NCBI GenBank assembly: GCA_905209765.1
Contig: CAJLUE010000091.1
Location: forward strand, 1 to 6,069
Length of the DNA stretch: 6,069 nt
Source of the DNA: an uncultured Collinsella sp.
GTDB taxonomy: Bacteria; Actinomycetota; Coriobacteriia; Coriobacteriales; Coriobacteriaceae
Direction: 5' to 3'
Within the stretch, counting starts at the first letter, position 1, and each line of letters opens with the position of its first letter. Shown one piece after another: positions 1-5,992 of the stretch. Both the position numbers and the translations under genes were made by a program. The notes beneath the pieces were generated by a model. That model did no database searches. It had not been told where the DNA came from and saw nothing but the letters and a program-made list of their open reading frames with translations.

Positions 1-4
1 GGGG

Positions 5-76
5 CTGGGACGGAGGGATTCGAACCCCCAACAGCCGGCACCAAAAACCGGAGTTCTACCGTTGAACTACGTCCCA
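5..76 (-). tRNA. tRNA-Gln (anticodon UUG)
   Basis: The minus strand folds into a complete cloverleaf. The acceptor stem UGGGACG pairs with CGUCCCA, the D stem is GUUC/GAAC, the anticodon stem is CCGGU/GCCGG, and the T arm carries loop UUCGAAU. The seven-base anticodon loop UUUUGGU puts UUG at positions 44-42, reading the glutamine codon CAA. The U1-A72 pair and the G discriminator (position 5) are typical of tRNA-Gln. The bases after the discriminator read CCCC, so the CCA end is not encoded and must be added by a nucleotidyltransferase. It lies 38 bases beyond the stop of the peptidoglycan-binding gene, on the same strand. A small GUUGC/GCAAC hairpin (86-101) lies between them but lacks a U-run. 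Confidence 0.97.
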
Positions 77-114
77 ATGTGTGGTGTTGCCCAAAAGCAA
101 CCCGTTTAGTTTAC

Positions 115-1020
115 CTAATCTGCGAGGGCATCGCAAACGCCATCGAGCAGGCGTACGGCGAGTGTCTGCGCATCACTTGCGGTGAAGGTTCCGTTGTAGC
201 GCGTCATGCCCGTGAGCTCAATGCGGATGCGCGCGGGCTTTTGCTGCGCGGCGACATTGGCGGTGCGGATGCGCTGTGCAAGGTTGTGACACTCGGCAAG
301 GGCGATCGTGGCGCGCGGCGCAGCATCTGCGGGCAGCTCATCGCTTGCAATCTCGAGCACCAGATCCACGTCGGTCGGAACCTCGGAATCGCAAAGCATC
401 ATGCCGCTGCTGTCGGTCGTCGCCGTGGCGATGTTCCACATGCGCGATGCAACGCTGCGTGCGATGGGGTCCTCACCGATGACGGCAATCTGGAAGCGCT
501 CGAGCACGTTGGCGGCGCGGGCAAAACCGATGCGCGACTCGGCCTCGGTAACCGAGGGCTTGCCCTCCCACACGTGATGCAGGCGGTTGATATAGGCGTA
601 GGTATCCTGGAACGCCATGCCATCGGCAAACAGGCCGACATTTTCTTGGAACTGCTGCAGAGCGGCCTCGGTGTGCGGGCCAAAATAGCCGTCGTCCTCA
701 CCGCAGGCAAAACCCAAAACGTTGAGCGCGCGCTGCAGGGCCTGAACGTCGGCGCCATGGAAATTGGGCATGCGCAGATAGAGCGTGCGGTCGCCCAGTT
801 TATACGAGGCGTCTACCAGGGCGCTCCAACAGGGGATATCGACGGCGCAGCCAGCGGGAAGGCCACTGTCGAGCCTAAAGGTGCCAACAGCCTGCTCGGT
901 GGTGGTGCCAAAGCGCTTGTCGGAGACCTCGGTGTCATCGATTGTATAGCCGAGCTGCAGAAGGCGGGACTGGACGTCCTCGACGGCTGCTCCCTGCATG
1001 CCCGTTGTAATAGGTTCCAT
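115..1020 (-). CDS. Peptidoglycan-binding protein, CwlM-like, with a reduced amidase-like C-terminus
   Basis: The 301-residue protein has two tandem PG_binding_1 repeats, about residues 5-69 and 79-146. Each shows the usual pattern of LQ..L..LGY/F, an FG..T..A...F core and a closing glycine-aspartate turn (LGFACGEDDGYFG, residues 102-114). The stretch ASYKLGDRTLY (71-81) joining the repeats resembles, from memory, the same place in mycobacterial CwlM, a cell-wall regulator built of two such repeats plus an Amidase_3 domain. Residues 176-301 keep a possible amidase-like strand (DLVLEIAS, 219-226). The zinc-binding start of Amidase_3 (a DPGHGG-type motif) is absent, so hydrolase activity is unlikely. 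No signal peptide or membrane segment is seen, so the protein is probably cytoplasmic. The ATG start is supported by AAAGGGG seven bases upstream. The 138-base gap from the prenyl synthase stop leaves room for its own promoter. The repeats are secure; the CwlM relation is inferred. Confidence 0.85.
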   Translation of the reverse strand: MEPITTGMQGAAVEDVQSRLLQLGYTIDDTEVSDKRFGTTTEQAVGTFRLDSGLPAGCAVDIPCWSALVDASYKLGDRTLYLRMPNFHGADVQALQRALNVLGFACGEDDGYFGPHTEAALQQFQENVGLFADGMAFQDTYAYINRLHHVWEGKPSVTEAESRIGFARAANVLERFQIAVIGEDPIARSVASRMWNIATATTDSSGMMLCDSEVPTDVDLVLEIASDELPADAAPRATIALAECHNLAQRIRTANVAAQQKPARIRIELTGMTRYNGTFTASDAQTLAVRLLDGVCDALAD

Positions 1021-1158
1021 GAACGAACCCCTTTCGGCGTACCATTCGTACTATTTGAGCGTGTGTCGGATAGACAACGCAAAGGGATGCATAAACATGC
1101 ACTCAACAGTGTAGCAAGTTGTACCCAAATACGCTGCTGACAGGTTTTATAACCCCCG

Positions 1159-2184
1159 CTAGTTGAGTCGCTCCACAAAGAAATCTGCCATGGAGAGGAA
1201 CAACTCGCGTGCGTGCTGATCAAGCTCAACGTTCTCGATGGCCGCTTTGGCCTTGGCGGTCAGGTCGAGCGCGTAAGTGTGGGCGTAATCGATGGAGCCG
1301 GTCTCCTGGAAGATCTCCACGGCGCGTGCAAGTTGCGCGGGGTCCTCGGTGCCCGAGGAAAGGATTGCCTCGACCTCGTCGTGATAACGCTCGTCTGACA
1401 GGGCGTGCACGGCGACGAGGGTGCGCTTGCCCTCGGTGATATCGGTGCGGAAGTCCTTGTTGGCGGCCTCTTTGGTGCCGATCAAGTTGAGCAGATCGTC
1501 CTGAATCTGAAAGGCAAGGCCCGTGTGTAGACCAAAGGCGCGCAGCGCTTCGATTTGCCCATCACTGCCGCCGCCGATAATGGCTCCGGCGGCAAGTGGC
1601 GTGGCTCCGCTGTAGTACGCCGTCTTGTGTGTTGCCATGTCCAGATAATCGTCGACCGAGATGTCAAAGCGTCCATCGCGGACCCAGCCCAAGTCGAGCG
1701 CCTGGCCCTCGATGGTGCGAACGATCATCTCGGTGAGCTCGTGGAGTACACGGAGTTTCACGTCTGCCTCGAGTGTGGGGTCGTCGAGAACCGTCTTGGT
1801 GACCATGGTGAGCGCCAGATCGCCGCAGTTGATGGCAAGGCCCGTGCCCTCGGTAAGGTGCATGCAAGGCTTGCCGCGACGCAGCTGGCCGTTGTCGGCT
1901 ATGTCGTCATGGATAAGCGCTCCCGACTGAAAGTGCTCGATAGCTGCCGCCGCGCTGCGGGCGCTCTCAAAGCTGCCACCTACCGCGGTGGCGGCGAGCA
2001 TGCAGATGAGCGGGCGGTGGCGCTTGCCGGCATTGGCCGTAAATGTCGAGAGCGGGGTATACAGGTAGCGCTCGATATCGGCAGAGGTCGCCTGTCCGTC
2101 AAAGAACGTGGCCAGATAGTCGTTGATCTGGCCAAAGTGCTGGGCTAAAAAGCTGGTAAACGGACTGGACACGGGTTCTCGCAT
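1159..2184 (-). CDS. Trans-isoprenyl (polyprenyl) diphosphate synthase
   Basis: This 341-residue enzyme of the IspA/IdsA/GGPP-synthase family condenses isopentenyl diphosphate with an allylic diphosphate to make C15-C20 or longer chains in the cytoplasm. These feed lipid-carrier, quinone or other prenyl pathways. Landmarks in order are: GKRHRP (53-58) for isopentenyl diphosphate binding; the first aspartate motif DDIAD (93-97) followed by RRGKP (101-105 region); GQALDL (160-165); the KT pair (187-188); the second aspartate motif QIQDDLLN (227-233 region); and KDFRTDITEGKRT (243-255). The second motif ends in N instead of the common D (DDLLN). The residues four and five places before the first motif are small (A89, G88), which usually leaves room for products longer than farnesyl diphosphate. 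Product length is inferred. The ATG start has a weak AAGAAAG upstream. The 113-base gap after the PTS-HAD stop means co-transcription is uncertain. Confidence 0.93.
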   Translation of the reverse strand: MREPVSSPFTSFLAQHFGQINDYLATFFDGQATSADIERYLYTPLSTFTANAGKRHRPLICMLAATAVGGSFESARSAAAAIEHFQSGALIHDDIADNGQLRRGKPCMHLTEGTGLAINCGDLALTMVTKTVLDDPTLEADVKLRVLHELTEMIVRTIEGQALDLGWVRDGRFDISVDDYLDMATHKTAYYSGATPLAAGAIIGGGSDGQIEALRAFGLHTGLAFQIQDDLLNLIGTKEAANKDFRTDITEGKRTLVAVHALSDERYHDEVEAILSSGTEDPAQLARAVEIFQETGSIDYAHTYALDLTAKAKAAIENVELDQHARELFLSMADFFVERLN

Positions 2185-2240
2185 TCTTTCTTAGGTTGCA
2201 TCGTTGCGGTGTGCAGATACCATATTGCCACATTGGAGTT

Positions 2241-2294
2241 GCCGGCGCGTCTGTTTTGGCGATTTGGGGAAACGGGACGCGTGCGCGTGCCGGC
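2241..2294. repeat. Imperfect inverted repeat between the PTS-HAD and prenyl synthase genes
   Basis: GCCGGC followed by GCGTC (2241-2251) pairs with GACGC (2276-2280) and GCCGGC (2289-2294), with an eight-base bulge in the right arm and a 24-base loop. In the minus-strand RNA this would form a GC-rich hairpin four bases after the PTS-HAD stop. No U-run follows it, so it is at best a weak or factor-dependent terminator, or a 3' end stabiliser. The rest of the 113-base gap holds no promoter I can support. Confidence 0.35.
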
Positions 2295-2297
2295 TGC

Positions 2298-4748
2298 TTA
2301 TATAAGCCTAAAGTGCTCGAGCGCCTTGACGACGCCATCTTTGTCGACCGAGTCGGTGATGTAGTCGGCGCGCTTTTTAAGATAGTCCGGCGCATTGCCC
2401 ATGGCGATACCGACATCGACGGCGTTCATCAGCGAGACGTCATTGCTGGCGTCGCCGATGCCGTATACGGTTCCGTGGTGGGGATCGAGGGCGTCGAGTA
2501 CAGACTGGATGCCCCCGCGCTTCGTGCATTCGCGGGGCGAGATTTCGGTTACCTCGAGTTCGAGCTCGTTAAAGCACAGCAGCGGCTCAAGTGCCTTATC
2601 TTGAGCGATGTGGTTGGCGAGCGATGTAGACATCAAGATCTTGTAGGCACTGTAATGTTGCAGCTGCGTGACTGCGTCGCCCAGGGTGCGCGCGTATCCG
2701 GGGGCATCGGGGGCATCGGCACTCATGCGCACGACGCCGTTGAGGCCCTCAAAGCGGATGACCTCGCCCGACTGCTCAAGATAGGGGGCAAGGCGCTGCA
2801 GCATGCCGGGCGTCATCGACAGATCGCGAATTGCGTGTCCGTTGATCTCGGCGTAACCGCCCGCAAGACAGACGATGCCGGTCCAGGGCAGCTCAAGAAG
2901 TTTGGGGTGGATGCAGCTGAAGGTGCGCCCTGTGCAGATAAACGCCATATTGCCCTTGGCAACAAAATCACGGATGGCTTGCGAGACCGCTTCATTGGGA
3001 TAGGGGGAGAGGTCTCGCTCGCTCTCGGGAAGCTCTTGTGCCACTCGAGGGTCTTGCCACGCGAGCGTGCCGTCAATGTCGAAGAAGCAGATATCGCCGT
3101 GCTTGTGGGTTGGGCTGGCGACAGGGGAGGCCGAGGCGGTGGGCACAAATCCCGGCTCGAGGCCCATGATCTGGTCAAAATGCTCTTTAACGCGGGGAAC
3201 GGAGATGCCGATGATCACCTGGGCGGTCTTGCCCGTAATGATGAGGCCCTTGGCGCCCACCGCGACAAACGACGCGTTATCTGCAACGATGGAAGGGTCT
3301 GCGACCTCGACGCGCAGGCGCGTGGCACAGTTGGTTGCGCCCACAATATTGCCAACACCACCTAAAAGCTGAATTACCCGCTCAGCGAGGATGTGATCTT
3401 GATCGGATCGACTGTTGACCTCGTCATTGGGAGATTGCTCTTTGGCAAAGCCGCTTTCCGTTAAACGATCGATTGCCGCGCGATTGGCGACATGATCCTC
3501 GCGGCCCGGCGTCTTAAGGTCATAGATCAAGATGAGTGCTCGAAAACTAACAAAAAAGATGAGGCTAAAGGCAAGGCCGATACCGAGCGCCAAAAGATAG
3601 GCGCCGGCATGCGTGCGCATGAGCGGAATAAAGTTGAAGGCTGCCATCTCCATGAGGCCGCCCGAGAAGATGCCGACGATGCCAAAGAGATTCATGGTTG
3701 TGGCAAGGCAAGACGATAAGACGGCGTAGAGAAAAAAGAGCCCGGGGTGGGTGAACATAAAGAGAAACTCGAGTGGCTCGGTAACGCCGCAAACCACCGA
3801 GGCGATGATGGCGGGAACAAGGATGACCCTGAGGCCGGCGCGGCGTTCTGGTTTTGCGGTGGAGTAGAACGCAGCCGCGATGGCAGGAAGGCCAAAGAGC
3901 TTGACCCAGCCGGTGGCGGTAAAACCGGCCCACGGCGCAAGTTCATTAAGGGGGCGCGTGCTATGGGAGAGGATAGGGAGCAAGCTGCTCCACGTGGCGT
4001 AGATGCCGTCGTTAATGACCAGGTTGTCGTAGTAGATCGGCATGTAGAGCAGGTGGTGCAGCCCCATGGGCTCGAGCGCTCGCTCCAAAAACACAAAGAT
4101 GCCCACGCCAAAGGGGCCGACGCTCGTAAGTGCATGGCGCAGCGTTTCGGTCATTGCGTATACGGAGGGCACGATGGCGGCCGAGATAGCGGCAAGGGCA
4201 AACACGGCAAAAAAGCTGATGAGGTAGACCAGCGATGAGCCCGAGAAGGTGCCGAGCCAATCGGGAACCTTGGCATCGTAGAAGCGGTCATGGATGGCGA
4301 CGACGGTTGCCGATACCGCTAGCGGGCCGATAATGCCGGTGTCGAGCGTCTTAATGCCGTCGATGATGGTGATGCCACTAGCGGAGGTCAAAGACGACGG
4401 GTACTTAAGTCCAAGGTTGTCTCCGCTCAGCTTGATGATCTCGCTCAAAAAGAAGCAATAGGCAAAATAGGCCACGAGTGCCTCGAGGCAGCAACGTGCC
4501 GGCTGCTTTTGGGCAAGGCCGATGGGCAGCGCTACGGCAAAAAGGAGCGGAAGGCGCTTAAAGACCGTCCACGAGCCACGCTGGATGATAGCCCAGAAAA
4601 CGTACCAAGGGGTTCCGTATACGGCGAGATCGCCGACGATATCCGCAGACGTTGCGAGGGCGGAGATGCCGACCATAAGGCCTGATATAGAAAAAAGCAT
4701 GGCGGGCGCGAACATTGCCCCGCCAAAGCGTTGGATTTTTTGCAGCAT
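2298..4748 (-). CDS. PTS sugar permease EIIC-EIIB fused to a Cof-type HAD phosphatase
   Basis: The 816-residue protein has three parts. Residues 1 to about 413 form a glucose-superfamily EIIC channel with about ten hydrophobic segments. Its start (MLQKIQRFGGAMF) and its KTLDTGIIG, YYDNLVINDG and GVTEPLEF (321-328) stretches fit the alpha-glucoside/maltose IICB branch. After a polar linker, residues 451-528 form EIIB with phosphorylatable Cys474 in NCATRLR. A Pro/Ala/Ser/Thr-rich linker (about 529-550) leads to a HAD-IIB phosphatase (553-816) with nucleophile Asp557 and Asp559 (DIDGT), Thr606, Lys743 and GDASND (765-770). It should import and phosphorylate an alpha-glucoside at the membrane, with EIIA supplied elsewhere. 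The phosphatase may act on the product. The ATG at 4748 is chosen because GGAAGG sits six bases upstream; a longer reading would need a TTG at 4784 with no such site. The gene diverges from the GntR regulator. The sugar is inferred, not proven. Confidence 0.93.
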   Translation of the reverse strand: MLQKIQRFGGAMFAPAMLFSISGLMVGISALATSADIVGDLAVYGTPWYVFWAIIQRGSWTVFKRLPLLFAVALPIGLAQKQPARCCLEALVAYFAYCFFLSEIIKLSGDNLGLKYPSSLTSASGITIIDGIKTLDTGIIGPLAVSATVVAIHDRFYDAKVPDWLGTFSGSSLVYLISFFAVFALAAISAAIVPSVYAMTETLRHALTSVGPFGVGIFVFLERALEPMGLHHLLYMPIYYDNLVINDGIYATWSSLLPILSHSTRPLNELAPWAGFTATGWVKLFGLPAIAAAFYSTAKPERRAGLRVILVPAIIASVVCGVTEPLEFLFMFTHPGLFFLYAVLSSCLATTMNLFGIVGIFSGGLMEMAAFNFIPLMRTHAGAYLLALGIGLAFSLIFFVSFRALILIYDLKTPGREDHVANRAAIDRLTESGFAKEQSPNDEVNSRSDQDHILAERVIQLLGGVGNIVGATNCATRLRVEVADPSIVADNASFVAVGAKGLIITGKTAQVIIGISVPRVKEHFDQIMGLEPGFVPTASASPVASPTHKHGDICFFDIDGTLAWQDPRVAQELPESERDLSPYPNEAVSQAIRDFVAKGNMAFICTGRTFSCIHPKLLELPWTGIVCLAGGYAEINGHAIRDLSMTPGMLQRLAPYLEQSGEVIRFEGLNGVVRMSADAPDAPGYARTLGDAVTQLQHYSAYKILMSTSLANHIAQDKALEPLLCFNELELEVTEISPRECTKRGGIQSVLDALDPHHGTVYGIGDASNDVSLMNAVDVGIAMGNAPDYLKKRADYITDSVDKDGVVKALEHFRLI

Positions 4749-4758
4749 AATATGCCTT

Positions 4759-4764
4759 CCGGAT
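4759..4764 (-). promoter_or_regulatory. Ribosome-binding site deciding the PTS-HAD start
   Basis: On the minus strand a clean GGAAGG lies six bases before the ATG at 4748. This supports a protein beginning MLQKIQRFGG, the usual beginning for the family, rather than a reading extended by 12 residues to a TTG codon. Confidence 0.8.
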
Positions 4765-4786
4765 GCAACATGCTGTGCAAGCAAGA

Positions 4787-4798
4787 ACGTTTAAACAA
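4787..4798. promoter_or_regulatory. Candidate operator A (PTS-HAD gene)
   Basis: The minus strand reads TTGTTTAAACGT, ten bases of which match the shared element TTGTTTAAACAA found four times around the regulator gene. It contains the perfect palindrome GTTTAAAC (4789-4796). It sits just downstream of a TACAAT -10-like hexamer (4806-4811, minus strand), near the expected transcription start, where a bound repressor would block the PTS gene. Binding by the neighbouring GntR protein is inferred. Confidence 0.55.
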
Positions 4799-4805
4799 TG
4801 AACTC

Positions 4806-4811
4806 ATTGTA
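4806..4811 (-). promoter_or_regulatory. Candidate -10 element of the PTS-HAD gene
   Basis: The minus strand reads TACAAT, one base from the TATAAT consensus, about 57 bases before the chosen PTS start and directly upstream of operator A. No good -35 hexamer is seen at the usual 16-18 base distance (the best is around TAATGC), so the promoter is weak, activated or wrongly placed. Confidence 0.35.
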
Positions 4812-4871
4812 GAGGACTGGCTGCTTGCCGCATTAACGGTTTTGATTCGGTCCGATTTGGGTGTCGGGGGA

Positions 4872-4883
4872 ACCGTCGACGGT
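4872..4883. repeat. Perfect 12-bp palindrome in the divergent control region
   Basis: ACCGTCGACGGT equals its own reverse complement and lies near the middle of the 224-base region between the two divergent start codons. Its half ACGGT recurs in the flanks (AACGGT at 4835-4840, GACGGT at 4907-4912). It differs from the TTGTTTAAACAA element, so it could be the site of a second regulator. No known site is recognised. Confidence 0.45.
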
Positions 4884-4908
4884 AAATAATCCGTGCTTTG
4901 CCGATAGA

Positions 4909-4920
4909 CGGTTTAAACAA
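4909..4920. promoter_or_regulatory. Candidate operator B (regulator gene)
   Basis: CGGTTTAAACAA reads TTGTTTAAACCG on the minus strand and repeats ten bases of operator A, including the GTTTAAAC palindrome (4911-4918). It occupies the -35 position relative to the -10-like TATCGT at 4934-4939. This fits autorepression of the GntR gene. Centre-to-centre distance to operator A is 122 bases, which would allow looping between the two. Confidence 0.55.
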
Positions 4921-4930
4921 CCCCAAGAAA

Positions 4931-4939
4931 TGCTATCGT
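4931..4939 (+). promoter_or_regulatory. Candidate extended -10 promoter of the GntR gene
   Basis: TGCTATCGT has the TGN extension followed by a -10-like TATCGT. Operator B covers the -35 position about 16 bases upstream. Transcription would begin near 4946, leaving a short leader of about 27 bases with AGAGGTG (4961-4967) as the ribosome-binding site. The same TATCGT recurs in the same position relative to operator D. Confidence 0.4.
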
Positions 4940-4972
4940 GCCTAGCCATACATATTCATTAGAGGTGAAGTC

Positions 4973-5692
4973 ATGCCAAAAGCGATATACGAAGGAATCT
5001 ACCGAGAAATACGCTCGCGCATCATTAATGGGACCTATGCGTTTCAGGAGATGCTGCCAACTGAAGCCGAGCTGACCGCGGAATTTGGCTGCACGCGCAA
5101 TACTGTCCGCCGCGCTTTGAGCATGCTGGCCGACGGGATGTTTGTGCAGCCCATACACGGCAAGGGCGTGCGCGTTATTTGGCTTAAGGGCGAAACCGAC
5201 ATGTTGGGCGCACTCGAAGAGGTTGAGTCGTTTGGCGAGTTCGCAAAACGCAACAATGCCGTCGCATCGACCGAGGTCAAGTCTTTTGAACATTTGATTT
5301 GCACTGAGCAACTCTCTCGTCGCCTGGGCTTTAAGGTGGGCGAGGAGCTGATTCGCGTAGTGCGTGTCCGAAGCCTCAACGGCAACGCGCGCCAAGTGGA
5401 CCATGGCTATTTTTTGGCGTCGATCGCCAAGGGCCTGACCCCCGAGATCGCGGCAGATTCTATTTACGGCTATCTGGAGCACAAGCGCGGTGTCAAAGTG
5501 ATGGCGAGCCGTCGTACGGTGAGTGTCGAGCTCGCCAACGATGAGGACTGCAGCTATCTTGACCTCGGCAAATACAACTGCGTTGCCGTCATGGAGAGCC
5601 AGTCGTACACCTCGGATGGCATCTTGTTTGAGGTGACGCACACTCGCACACACCCCGAGATCTTCCACTACCGCGTCAACTCCAAGCGATAG
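4973..5692 (+). CDS. GntR-family regulator of the HutC/TreR type
   Basis: The 239-residue cytoplasmic DNA-binding regulator has an N-terminal winged helix-turn-helix (about residues 5-68) with the hallmark GntR stretch LPTEAELTAEFGCTRNTVRRAL (28-49 region) and wing GKG (63-65). Residues about 86-235 form a UTRA ligand-binding domain. Its layout (DHGYF, IYGYLE, a SVELANDEDCSYLDL segment, YRV..KR at the end) resembles, from memory, Bacillus TreR, the trehalose-operon repressor released by trehalose-6-phosphate. Length is normal for the family. ATG at 4973 follows AGAGGTG at six bases. It is divergent from the PTS-HAD gene and upstream of an exported-protein gene. All three have copies of a TTGTTTAAACAA-like element, close to the TTGT-N4-ACAA shape reported for TreR operators, so it probably represses all of them and itself. 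The ligand is inferred to be a phosphorylated alpha-glucoside. Confidence 0.92.
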   Translation: MPKAIYEGIYREIRSRIINGTYAFQEMLPTEAELTAEFGCTRNTVRRALSMLADGMFVQPIHGKGVRVIWLKGETDMLGALEEVESFGEFAKRNNAVASTEVKSFEHLICTEQLSRRLGFKVGEELIRVVRVRSLNGNARQVDHGYFLASIAKGLTPEIAADSIYGYLEHKRGVKVMASRRTVSVELANDEDCSYLDLGKYNCVAVMESQSYTSDGILFEVTHTRTHPEIFHYRVNSKR

Positions 5693-5734
5693 CCGGCCAG
5701 CTCGCAGCCTGACGAGACTCATGTCCTCAAAGCG

Positions 5735-5781
5735 AAAACGCCCGGTCAAACCGACGATGCATCGGTTTGACCGGGCGTTTT
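5735..5781. terminator. Perfect 20-bp hairpin terminator after the GntR gene
   Basis: A left arm beginning AAAACGCCCGG (5735-5754) pairs without mismatch with a right arm ending GGGCGTTTT (5762-5781) around a seven-base loop. It begins 42 bases after the regulator stop. The stem opens with an A-run and closes with a T-run, so it can act as an intrinsic terminator on either strand. It insulates the regulator from the exported-protein gene, which therefore needs its own promoter. Confidence 0.92.
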
Positions 5782-5803
5782 CTCTGCATTCGATAACAAA
5801 TAA

Positions 5804-5815
5804 TTGTTTATACAA
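5804..5815. promoter_or_regulatory. Candidate operator C (exported-protein gene)
   Basis: TTGTTTATACAA has perfect TTGT/ACAA arms around four bases and differs by one base from the TreR operator TTGTATATACAA as I recall it. It differs from the local consensus TTGTTTAAACAA by one base. It lies just upstream of a TTGTCA hexamer (5819-5824). An overlapping second palindrome, AACAA-N4-TTGTT, covers 5795-5808. Confidence 0.5.
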
Positions 5816-5816
5816 A

Positions 5817-5827
5817 ACTTGTCAAGT
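5817..5827. repeat. Short inverted repeat ACTTG-T-CAAGT
   Basis: ACTTGTCAAGT is palindromic around one base. AACTTG (5816-5821) can also pair with CAAGTT at 5830-5835. It overlaps TTGTCA (5819-5824), which with TACCGT sixteen bases later (5841-5846) could be an upstream promoter. It may be another protein-binding site; nothing specific is recognised. Confidence 0.3.
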
Positions 5828-5878
5828 ATCAAGTTGAAATTACCGTTCACCGAAGTTTTTCTACCGCTCTAGTAATAC

Positions 5879-5890
5879 TTGTTCAAACAA
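5879..5890. promoter_or_regulatory. Candidate operator D (exported-protein gene)
   Basis: TTGTTCAAACAA has perfect TTGTT/AACAA arms around CA and matches the local consensus at eleven of twelve positions. Its centre is 75 bases from operator C, close to seven helical turns. As with operator B, it covers the -35 position of a TATCGT -10-like hexamer (5905-5910), so a bound repressor would occlude RNA polymerase. Confidence 0.55.
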
Positions 5891-5910
5891 CTAGCCAAAT
5901 AGCGTATCGT
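5882..5910 (+). promoter_or_regulatory. Candidate promoter of the exported-protein gene
   Basis: TTCAAA (5882-5887) and TATCGT (5905-5910) are 17 bases apart. Both hexamers are weak matches to the consensus. The reason to take them seriously is that the arrangement repeats the regulator's promoter: GTTYAAACAA over the -35 position and an identical TATCGT 23-24 bases after the G. Transcription would start near 5917, giving a leader of about 80 bases. Confidence 0.4.
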
Positions 5911-5920
5911 TCAAATCAGC

Positions 5921-5992
5921 AAAAGGGGCAAAGTCCCCGAGCCAATCTCCGAAGGCGGCGGCAAAGGGTGCCGCCACGGTGTGAAAGGGTGG
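5921..5992 (+). promoter_or_regulatory. Structured leader with two hairpins and the ribosome-binding site
   Basis: The leader contains GGGG(CAAAGT)CCCC at 5925-5938 and GGCGGC(AAAGGGT)GCCGCC at 5957-5975. AAAGGGTG occurs twice, in the second hairpin loop (5963-5970) and as the likely ribosome-binding site (5984-5991). CCAC (5974-5977) could instead pair with GTGG (5989-5992), trading the second hairpin for partial masking of that site. I compared it mentally with glycine, cyclic-di-GMP, cobalamin, TPP and ZTP riboswitches and found no convincing match. It may be a local translation-control structure or simply a stable leader. Confidence 0.4.

Noticed and set aside
1..76. tRNA-Gln as an integration (att) site for a mobile element
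   Set aside because: No integrase, no repeated tRNA 3' end and no foreign-looking genes are seen in the window.
86..101. Hairpin GTTGC/GCAAC between the peptidoglycan-binding gene and the tRNA
   Set aside because: The stem is only five pairs and no U-run follows on the minus strand, so it is not supported as a terminator.
1087..1100. Palindrome TGCAT-AAAC-ATGCA upstream of the peptidoglycan-binding gene
   Set aside because: Its arms are only five bases, it has no second copy, and no clear promoter accompanies it, so it may well be chance.
79..1140. 353-codon open frame on the plus strand
   Set aside because: It is antisense to the peptidoglycan-binding gene, which has recognisable repeats and a good ribosome-binding site. 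The frame is open because of GC-rich codon use.
1555..2148. 197-codon open frame on the plus strand
   Set aside because: It is antisense to the prenyl synthase, whose aspartate motifs are intact.
2196..3365. 389-codon open frame on the plus strand
   Set aside because: It lies antisense to the PTS-HAD C-terminal region. Its translation has no family motifs, and the opposite strand carries intact HAD and EIIB motifs.
4749..4784. N-terminal extension of the PTS protein to a TTG codon at 4784
   Set aside because: No ribosome-binding site precedes it, the extra residues are not typical of the family, and GGAAGG stands at ideal distance before the ATG at 4748.
4913..5815. 300-codon open frame on the minus strand
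   Set aside because: It is antisense to the GntR gene, runs through the terminator hairpin, and shows no domain; the sense strand has clear helix-turn-helix and UTRA domains.
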